Shown here: positions 1 to 11,200 of the stretch, piece after piece
Layout: every line of letters starts with the position of its first letter
How positions within the stretch are numbered: position 1 is the first letter of the stretch
From: Paracentrotus lividus
Lineage: Eukaryota > Echinodermata > Echinoidea > Camarodonta > Echinidae
NCBI GenBank assembly: GCA_940671915.1
Contig: CALNVZ010003434.1
Span: 17,530,720 to 17,594,719, forward strand
Reading direction: 5' to 3'
Length of the DNA stretch: 64,000 bases
Notes under the pieces: model-generated
The model's input: the letters and a program-made list of their open reading frames with translations, nothing else
Databases searched by the model: none
Told to the model about the DNA's origin: nothing
Position numbers and translations under genes: made by a program

Positions 1-1204
1 TTTTTAGGGGGCTATTAACTAAATAAATAGTACATGCTCAACATCATGAACATTACTGACTAGGCCTATGTACATGTGAGTTCGATAGGCTTATAAATCC
101 CTCAGATTTGGAGGAAAGCTAAGTCACGCCCGATTCATAGGAGAGATAGGTAGTGAGCTGGTCGGAAGTAATCTTACTCGACTACTCCACGAATTAATAT
201 CGCGTAGCGCCCTCATACGACGTGAGTTCTACAAGTTGGAGAAATGCTAAACCTTCAGTTCCTATCTGCAGAACCAGCGATTTATTTGATTTCTATCCAA
301 CTTCAAACCTTTCTGATGACATCGAGTGGAGACAGACCCCCCAAAAAGGTTATAGGCAACAAGGAAGGATAATTGATACGTAAAAATATACATTTGTTCT
401 TAAAATATTCATCTAGAAGTGTTGTTACACACCTAACACTGTAGGAAAAAATCGATAGTAGTCCCACGTAGTGGTGCTGCTAGCGTGATCATAACCAAAG
501 TGGACCCATTTTGCAAGAAAAACTGCAAGACTCGACTTCACAAAAGGTTAAGCGTAGACCCACTCTTTCAATATTTTTTAGAATAAAGAAGAGAAACATA
601 AAAAGGAACTTCAACAAATCCACTGTCGGACTACGCCCAACATTTGAAAACGTATAAAGAAATGAGGACTTACCAAAAAAATAAATGACGAATCTAAATT
701 TTATCGTGACTAGATCTATTGTTCATTGGAAGGCACAATGGTAGTGTATTTCATATGCTAAACGTGATCATTCGAGCGTCGTGCATAAATTATTAAATTA
801 TGGAGTAAACATTTCTATGTGCGGTCCAGCCAGCTACATCGTGGCAGCGTCCTGAAAGAAACCCTTCAAAATATTTAAAGTACGATTTGGAATGGTTAAA
901 AATACCACTAAGAATCGGTAAAATATAGCAAAAATATCATTCATATAATGTCACTTACCTAAACAGACTAGATGCAAATCAGATATTCCTAAAAAAATTG
1001 TGTGCACTTGAAGAAATCTTGTATTTTCCAGTCCATTTCAGAGTCTCCGCCGATCTCTGTTAAAATACTAGCGTGTAGAGTATATTAGCTGCTGCCGATG
1101 TCGCGCATGCGTGTTGCAAACTAATCACCGTGAATGTGACTCATTTACCTACACTGTAACAGCAATTCTGATGACATTTTTTTGCTTTATGATCATCATA
1201 AAAA
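1..1204. other. 5' flank of INPP5K, no gene seen
   Basis: No long reading frame, RNA gene or clear repeat was recognised here. The stretch is AT-rich. It should contain the promoter and 5' UTR of the phosphatase gene if the start at 1205 is right, but I cannot point to a core promoter element. Confidence 0.4.
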
Positions 1205-1230
1205 ATGAGGATAGACTTCCGGCTAGTATT
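1205..1230 (+). CDS. INPP5K: Candidate first coding exon of INPP5K (26 bp)
   Basis: An ATG at 1205 opens eight codons plus two bases and is followed at once by a strong donor, gtaagt. The next exon begins at 1858 after a cag acceptor and needs exactly two bases from upstream, so the phase fits. The joined N terminus reads MRIDFRLVL and then ICVSTWNVAT. Its hydrophobic alternation before TWNV resembles the first beta strand of the 5-phosphatase fold, and human INPP5K has a similarly short leader. No transcript was available to confirm it, and another upstream exon outside this reading remains possible. Confidence 0.55.
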
Positions 1231-4200
1231 GTAAGTACATAAACTAATAAATAAAATAAGATTGTCCTTCTTTTGTTCCATAATTTTGACATTTTTGTCT
1301 GGAAAAGGGAAGGCACCTCATATTTTGATGCTAATAACTCGCAGCCCGTACACTTCGTGTACGGGCTGCCGCAGTAACTACATAGCTAGCCTACAGTAGC
1401 TAGTAGGCGAGGCCAGATGAGCATGCCACACTGACAGACTGGGACATGTAGGTAGACCCATGTAACTTCATGTTAGGTCTATGTTTGCAATATTTTTGAT
1501 AAACTCAAATAAAGAATTTTCTTTGGATTAAGAGTTTTGTTAATTGTTCCATTGTAAATTGTTTCAATTTCTGAAATGATTAACAGGGTCAGTAACACTA
1601 ACACTACAGGTTGGTTTTTTTTGTGCATGTTAGTAGCTCAGCATTTTTAACAATAACAAATGTAAGACAAATTTCACTTCAAATCTTCTCTGTAGATCTG
1701 GGCTATATGATATATGTATAAGTACTCATCTAAATTTAGAATTGATTATAGAGTTCTATCTGGGAGTGGGATGTTGAGCCATATTTTTTAAAATGCCCTT
1801 TTCAAGCCCTTTGCTTTTTGCAATGCATTTTTCCTCTACCTCTTTCTCTCAATTCAGAATATGTGTAAGTACCTGGAACGTAGCGACTCAGGAGCCCCCA
1901 CCCATCGATGCCTTCAAGGATATGATATGGATCCAGACTCAGAACGCTCCAGACATGTACATCTGGGGTTTGCAAGAGGTCAGTTGCAAGCCCCATGAGT
2001 TCATCCAGAGTGCCTTCTCAGACGACCCCTGGACTGAGGTCATCTCCAGCATCGTCTGCCCAAAGGGTTATGTCATGGTAAGAAGGAACGATGTTACTTT
2101 AAGTAAACAACCACCCTCCCCCAAATAACCAAAACAAAACAAACAACGACAACAAAATGAATTACCACCTCCTGGCACACATGGAAAGAAGTATTGTTCT
2201 TTTGGAGCTGTCTGCTCAAAGGGTCACACTGTATGCCATGGTAAGAAGTCACATTGTCACTTCAAGTTAACTACCCTCTAAAAAGAAACAACCAAAACAA
2301 AATAAAACAATAACGTCAACAACAGGAGCACACAAAGTGTGTGATCCTAAATTAATCCAATGACAGGGGTAATAAAGCACTTTGGTCTTAACGGGTAAAG
2401 CGCTTTAAAAGAAATTAGTATTATTATTATTAACACACAAAATTAATGATGAATTGGCAAAATGTACCACCCCCTGTACACACTTGGTAATGGTAAGACA
2501 TAATTATCTTATGGAGCTGGGTTAAAAACAGCTGCAGTCTCATGAATCAGAAAATCAGAAGAGTCACATGTATTATTAAGTCCTCAATAAATTTTGAAAA
2601 AGGAAGGAACTTTACAATGCTATCAAAATACTATCTAAACTAAAATGATATCACATATTTTATTGAATTAAACAAAAATAAAAATATTATTTTTGTTGTT
2701 ATTTTTGTTGTTTTATTAGGACAATTCTTATTAGGCTGAAAATATGGTTACATAGACACACATGTGCAAAAGTTAGGACCTGTAGTATCATCTTTTGCAC
2801 TCTGCTCTGTATCTGTATTTGTTATAATGGGAGTAGACTGCAATTTTGAATTTCTATGATTATATTCCTCAGATCAACTCAGTAAGACTTCAAGGTCTGG
2901 TTATATTACTGTACGTAAGAATGGTACATCTTCCCTTCATTCATAACGTTCAGACAGCGCTCACAAGGACAGGACTTGCAGGAGTCTGGGTAAGTTGCTG
3001 TGCGGAAATCTGTGGTAAAGAGAAATAAGAAAAGTGACCTCTATATTCTGCACATGTAGGTGGGCTTTAGGGTATTCAAAGAAAAACACTGTCTGGTTTT
3101 ATATGTTAGAATCGTGCATCGTCCCTTACTAAATGTATACTGAAAAGAGCAGATTGTGTAACATGCCTCTTAATAATTGTAGACAGAATTGCATATGACA
3201 TGTACATGTACTGAAAAGAAACACCTTCTGTGTGTTTCTTTTCAGCAAGATAAACATGCTGGTGTATTTTTCTTGCTTGTTTGAGTGCCTTATCTTAGTA
3301 ATGCTTTAGCCAGGATAATAACTAACCTGTTATAGTGGGACACTCAATACCAAGGCAACTTTATAAAATCTTTTTATATCCATGCTTGTTATAAGTTAGA
3401 GCTGAAGTCCTGTATTGTGTGATATAAATATAAGGCATTATTTATTTTTTATCTCAGACTCCTAATCGTTTCATGTACATGTTCCTAGGGTAAGACATGG
3501 TGGGGCAATTGATCATTTTCACTAAAGGCTTGGCCCAAAACTCTAGAATAAACTCCCCCTGAAATTGTGTCAATTATCATCTTTAAAATCTTCAAAACAC
3601 AACTAAAATCATCTGTTTTAAAGGGATGCAGTAACATTGAATGATATTCAAATCACAATTTCTTGATTTAGCTCATTTTGTCAACATAATTATAAACTTA
3701 TAGGTCAGTCTGGTATCTCTTCAAAATTACAAGTTAATTGCTTGCTTTACTTTCGAGATATCAATGATTTCATACTCAAATTTAGTAAACCATCTCGTGG
3801 TGGAAAACAAATTGCCATGTGTTTTTCAAGACACCCAACTTCCTGTCGTGTTCCCCCCGACCCTAGCGGGCTGGAGGGTTTGCTGCAAAGGGGTTGAAAA
3901 TTCGCTCGCGTTTGGCTGTTACACTGTTTTGTGGTAGTAAATGACTTCCATTTGATCTGAAATTTTCAGTAGTTTGTTTTTACTATTAGCGCAATATAAT
4001 TTTATTCATCTTGATCTTATTGCTCTTGTTTTTGAAAGGTACTGTTTCCCTTTAAGTCCAAGAGAATAATTATTGTTTTCATGTTTTGTCAGTTTATATT
4101 TTGTTATACGAAGCTATTCCTTATTCTTTTTTTTTTTAAAGCACCATAAGCACCGAAAGATGGACCTGTGTGCTATAGAAGTAGCCTCTATTGTTATTAT

Positions 4201-7200
4201 TATTGTTGTCATTATTATTATCGTTATCTTATATCTATTACTAGGGCAATAAAGGTGCGGTAACCATACGCTTTGACTGCTATGGTCGCAGTATCTGTCT
4301 TCTCAATGTTCATCTTTCTCCACATCAAGACGGCTGGGAGAAGAGAGATAAAGAGTTCCAAACCATCGTCTCAACACAAGAATTCCCACAGTGCAATACT
4401 ACAACTATTCTAGACCATGAGTAAGTGAAACCAAAGGCCCTATCTCAGTGGCCATGAGACTTGTTTGTGACTACATGTAGTTCATGACTCGAGTCTCTGG
4501 AGTTGCGAAGATGTTGCGGAAACGTCTCCTGAGTCTGCAGGGAGTCGGGAGAAAATTAAACAAAATATTATAAGAAAAATTGAAAGATGCTTGGTACTTT
4601 AAATTTTAAAAAAGTTAATGAATGGCACGGTAAAAAAATTTGGGGCTTTTTAAAATGGTTGCAGAGAATGTCGAAGGGGGGGGGGGGATTAGAGTTAATT
4701 CCTTGACTTTCAATTACCAGTAGTTATTATTTAGTACCACTTTGATGCAACATTTATCTTCATTTGTTGTTTCAGATTGGTTTTGATTATGATTATAGTT
4801 GCTTCTCTTCTGTGGTACTTGTATGTTTGGATCTGCACTGAAATAGACATTTGATACATTAATGCCCAGGGAATATCTCAGAGTATTATAAAGATTATCC
4901 AGCTTCAGTGCTTGGCCAATAGGTTAGTAAGGTATTTCCTGTGTGAAATTGAAATGTTTATGAGCAATTGATTTATTCAAGCGAAAGCAAATTAGCTGAT
5001 TAGTAGCTACAACTGAAGTACATATTGTCATTGTGGTGCAGTTATAAAAAAATTAAAAAAATAACATAAATAAAGCAGTGTCAGAAAGTGAAAGTGAAGT
5101 GCATATAATACATCATTTGAATTAATGATGCAAGAATTTGTTAACTTTCAAAAGAGGAAACATTAATTTTAATTAGATACAATGTAGTTTTGTGAATGCT
5201 TTTGAGTCTATTTTAGATCACAAGAATAAAGTATAATGTACAAAAGTATTGATTGTGTTTAGCATGCTCATAGAATCAGAAGAAAAAACTTATATAAAAA
5301 AAAAGAAGAAAATAATTATACTGTTTCAAGAGGTTTTGAAGTGATAACATACAATTTATGTAAGCCAAAACAAAGAAAATTACATTGTGTGTATATTGTA
5401 CATTTAGAAATTAGTGGGGAACTCTCTTGGATTATTACTACCATTTGATCACTTTTTTTACCTCAACTTTAGTTGAGCTTTAACTTCTAGTTGGATGATA
5501 CAAGGTTGATAACTACATTACTTAGTAGCATTTCAAAATATTGTCTTTTTCCCCATGTCATTTTCTCCTTCTCTTTGCGTTCGCCTTTTCTGCAGCTATG
5601 TCTTGTGGTTTGGGGACCTGAACTATAGGATAGAGGACCTATCAACAGAAGCAATCAAGTTCCTTGCAGCTCCAAAGAAGCTCCATGTTTTACTGGAGAA
5701 AGATCAGCTCCTGAACAGCATGAGGAAAAAGAAAGCATTCAGTGGTTTTCAGGAGGGACTCATCACTTTCATGCCAACATACAAGTTTGATTTGAAGTCA
5801 AATGAGTATGATACCAGGTAGTGATATATTAATATGATATTCCATTCAAATATCCAAATCAGTCTTTGTTAAAAAAAATTCCACTTCAACATGATAGAAA
5901 TGAAAACAACAAAAATCAATATAAATTCAATTCAATTCAATTCAGTTCAACTCTTTATTGTTCATTGTACATGGAAATTTGATTTGGTCACACATTACAA
6001 TGTTGAAAAAATACATAGAACAAATACATGTATAAAATATCATTCAAATAATTATAATCATGTAGAATTGCCCGTCATGATATTGGAACGTACGAAGGCA
6101 CTGCTCAGTCATTTGCTTACAATTTGAATTACTTGAAATGGTCTAAAAGTGGTAAAAGAGAGATATGCTCTTGCAAAATTTCCCCACCTACAATGTAGTT
6201 CAAAATCTCAAAAAGATCTATATACATGTATGCACAAGTTTGGGTATGTGTCAAGTCTTGCAACCACTATTGCCAGCATCATCATCCTCACCATCATTAT
6301 CATCATCATATGATCAACATTGTCGTTGTCATTGTCATCATCATCATCATCATCGTAATTATTGTCACCATCATTATCTTCATCATCATCATCACCATCA
6401 CCATCATTATTGTCAGCATCATCATCATCACAATCACCATCGTCACTATGAAGGGGGGACCAAAAACTACGCACTTAGTTTTTAACGATTTAGAAGTCAT
6501 AGAATTCAATATTTCATATGACTATTTTTATACCATCTTTTGCTACATTTTCTGAGGATTATCTTGATGCAAAAAAAATGGAATAAACCAAACAACAATT
6601 ACGAAAGTCGCTGCCAGATCAAGACCCTCTCTTCCGTTGCCGTCAGAACAGAACCGGTCTTAGTCTACGCACTATCGGTGAAGTTTGATTTAACACTTTT
6701 AATTATGTGTTTTCTTCCAAATTTTCACGATATATTATGGAATTGTTTAAACACCATAATTGAATAATTTTTTACCTTATTTTGCACCTTGCTTCTATTT
6801 TTAGCCGTTAAAGGTGGAATTTCGAACTTTGAAGTGATCAACTATTTTGCTATCACGGCGCCTGTATTATGCAAGTGCATATTTTGGCCCCATTCACTTT
6901 AGCGCATATTTTGCAGTGCGTAGCTTTAACCCACATAGCTTTAGGACCCCCTACCATACCATCAAATGTATCTCATCCACATCATCATCATTGTAATTCT
7001 GGTCATTGCCATATATCCATCTTTATCTTATTCTCAACACCATGTCCTCCTGCTCCTCCTCGTTTGCACCATCATCATAATCATCATCACCACCTCCACC
7101 ACCAGGTTTAATACATTGTACCATCTTCATCATGATTTTTTTTTTTTTATTGTTACCGACACATGAACATTTAGTGCTGTATTTCCTGACCTATTTCTCC

Positions 7201-8229
7201 ACTTTTCTATCTATCTTAGTCCTAAACAGAGATCGCCAGCCTGGACAGATAGGATCTTATGGAAGATCAACCGTCGTGCCAGCATCGATCATAACTACCT
7301 GTCTATTGAACAATTATCCTATCATGGACACTCTGATGTACTCTGGAGTGATCATCGTCCTGTCAGTGCTGAATTTCTTGCCAAGGTAAGCATGAGTGTT
7401 GCACAGACTCAAATTCTGCCATTTTTTGTGTGAGATCTACCACCGAAAGGCCATTGTAGAAAATTTCTCACGCTCTCCCACTTGAGATTAAATTTCTCAT
7501 ATTTCTCATGCCCAAGCTGTATTTCTCTTTTTTCTCACGCCCAAGCTGCATTTTCTTTCTTTTTCTCCAGCCCATCCATATTTGTGACAAGAGCGTCTCT
7601 GAATTACTGTATTTTACCTTATTTATATTTGTTTTAATATTCAAAAGTAGCTTCAGAGAGCTGTTATAAACCTAAATAAGCGGTTTCTCACCAAAAGGAA
7701 TTTTGCGCTTTGTGCTGGTGATTTTGGCTACCCTTACACTAAGCTGGAGTATCTGGTCTGCTAGGGTTCTTGGCATGATATCCTCATGCTTAAAGTGGTG
7801 CTTGGGTTTGGAGTCTCTGTTGTTTCATCTAGCTTTCCACAATTGTATGAAATAGATCTCTAAGAACTCAATGTGGAGACAAAGTCATTCAAAGCCACTT
7901 TGAACCTTTAGCCCTACATGTATGAAGTGCGTATTAGAAAAAGTTGCTGCATCAGCCCTCCCCCATTCTTTTTAGGGTTAAATCAGTTTTTTTCCATGGC
8001 CTTTTACATGTACATGTAGTCAAGTGAATTGAAATGATCAATCTGGTACTTATCTGCATGTGTCAATGTCTCCCTCTTGTAGCCATTAATAGTATAGTGA
8101 CTATTTCCTCATGCCTCAAAGTCACTTTGGATTATTGCCAAGTCTTATGAAGCTTATTATGAAGAGGTGTTGTGGTTGAGTGGTTTGGTTACTTGGCTGG
8201 GAATGGGAAGATCATTGGTTCAAGCCCCA

Positions 8230-8273
<44 letters not shown>

Positions 8274-11200
8274 GAGAATTTATATTAGACAGCAACTATA
8301 ATGACAACATATTCTACTACACAGAACCAAATAAATTATGTACATTTCAAAGAGCATTATGTCTTAAAAGAAGATTTAAGCATATTAACTGTGGGTGATT
8401 CCTTGGATGCTGTGAGCGCCCTTCGGGGTAGCCTAGCTATTAAAGCTGGGTAATAATAATATGATGCGCCTTGAGCACTCTACAGAGTGGATTTAGCGCA
8501 ATACAATCACATTATTATTATTATTGTTATTATTATAGAGAGTGGGAGTGTGTTCCATTATTTGGCAGATGGATATGTAACTACTCTATCACCGAGGGTA
8601 GGCTTTGATTTTCCAAAAGGGTATTTTAGCAATGTGTTATCTTTTGACCTATGGGGACTGTAGGACCCTTGATAATTATTGACCTCTCCTTTTCTGGGGA
8701 GAAGTTTAGATTACATGGACATGATCTACACCCACTTTGACTAATGCCTGTTTGGTCTCATCCCATATGGTATAATTCCATTTCGCCTACAACCGGTTTG
8801 TCTCATTGCCAGTTGGTCATATTGCCACTTCACCTATTAATCATTTTATCTACATGTAACTTCCATTTTGTCTAATGTTCATTTTTGTCTAATTTCCACT
8901 TGGTCTAACACCACTTGGTCAATTCTTTAAATATCAATTTCGGAATTAGGCATAAAAGCAATTTCACCAAAAGGTTATTAGACCAATTGAAAATTAGACC
9001 AAGGGGAAATAAGAGCAGATTGTTATTAGACCAAATGGGTATAGCCTATGTGGCAATAGACAATCAGATAATTTGACCAACTGCTTGTAGACCAATTTAA
9101 TCTTCTGCTGTATTTACTGTGTACTGTTTTTCCATCACAGATAACAATAGCTGATGTGCAGCCTTTAGTTGCTTTTGTACCTATGGAGTCATGGTGTAGA
9201 GGACAGGATGCAGAGTGTACCTATACAGTCTTACCCGACACCAAGACAAGTAGCTGGGACTGGGTCGGACTTTATAAGGTAAGGCAATATACTATTAATT
9301 CAGGGAAGTTATGATTAGTTTGATGTAGTGTATTAAAAAATTCTAATGTTTCATTCTTTTAAAGGGAAATCTAGTGTTGGAAAGATGAAGAAAATTATTG
9401 TGAGCTTTCCTGTTATTTTCATGCTATTTGGGAAGATTATCATGTTAAAAAGCTCCACAAGAAAAGATTGCGCTTAAGTTGTCCCAATAGTCATAATATG
9501 ACCCAAAATGTACCCAAACAGCTGAATGTTTGGGTCCCAAACATTTTGTCTTGCCCCATACATGCATTTCTGTGTAAGTGCATGTGACTCAAAGCTAAAT
9601 TTGGTAAATTTCTTATCATTTTGGTGATTCCAAAATCTCACAGCACAAAATAATGCTTAGGTTAACTGTTATCAACCTTTCCAAATCACTTTTAGACAGT
9701 GTCTTCCACATTTCAATGTCATGACCAGAACATTAGTTTCACTTTAAAAACGTATAATCATTTACGTGTACATTGTAGATCTAGGTTTTCAAAGAGATGT
9801 GAATAATTACCCAAGCTTCATCTGCTGCAACTCTTTCCAGCACATAATGCATTCGATGGGAGGGGGCACAGCTGACAATATTCTGATTTAAACATGTATA
9901 TGTACATGTACAACCAATGAGTGGTTTCATATTACATGTATGGGGGGGGGGGGGGTGGGGGTGCGCATCCTCCGGCTCCTGCCTGGATCCACCACTGCCT
10001 CTTTATAGTCCACATTTCTATCATCAATGTTATTTCATAATTATTATTATTATCATCTCAACAGGTTGGTTTCAACACCGCTCAGAAACATTACGTCACC
10101 TACGTATGGGCCGCTCCTATAAACACAGGAGACGGTAGCACCGGTGTTGGGACTGTCAAGTTTGGTGCTAGCTACCTCCCCGAGGATACCTGTAGCAAGT
10201 ACGTACTCTGCTATGTCAGTCGCATCATGTGCTGTGTGCTAGGAGTCAGTAACGTCTTTAGGGTGAGCCAATACATTACTACAGATCATTTAGTCGGCCT
10301 CCTCTATCAACCAGCCATGAACTTTGGCCAGATTCCCTCTTTTATTCCTTTTTAAATTCACATAAAAAGCCTTACTTTTCCCCTGTTATTCATATTATTT
10401 TCAATTCAATTCAATTCAATTTCATTTATTTCAACCATCATCAATATACAAATTACAGTTAAAATTACATTTTTACAAAGAAATTCATAATGTTATGGTG
10501 ACCCCGGAGAACAGAGCTTAAAAAAGGGGCCACCAAATTACAATACACATAATGAATCAATGACAAATAAACAAGAAAAAGATACATAGAAAATTATTTG
10601 AAATAAGTACAAAAAACAAAATACATATTTAAACAAAAGTAGTACACTGAAGCAGCGGGAATAGGGGGGGGGGGGGGGAGGGGGGAGAGCGAGTGATAAA
10701 TGAATACGAGAAATAACATCAAAAAGAAGTTATCATTTGTTTGCTCAGCTTTCTGAATCTTGATAGGGTTGAACTATTTTTATTTCGTTTGAAAGTTTAT
10801 TCCATAATTTAGGGAAATTAGTTTTGAAAGAGTTTGAGGCAACAGAAGTGCGTACCCGAGGTACGTGTATTAATTTCTTTGGCGGGTATTGTAAGTGTGA
10901 AATGGTGGAATTTAAAACAAAGATGTCGGCAAACAGAGGAGGCAAGATTTTGGCATGAAGTTTGAACATAAAAACAAGGGAGTTTAAGGTTATTAAGTCT
11001 TTTAGTGGTAAAATATTTGTTTGTGAAAATAAAAGCCTCGTGTGACTATTGAAGGGAGCATTACATATAATTCGTATTGCTTTCTTTTGCAAAATACATA
11101 ATTTATTTAAATGTGTTTTAAATGTGTGGCCCCAGCAATATTACAATAATTTAAGTGAGGGAGTATAATGCTGTTGTAAATAGTAATCAGAATCGACTGA

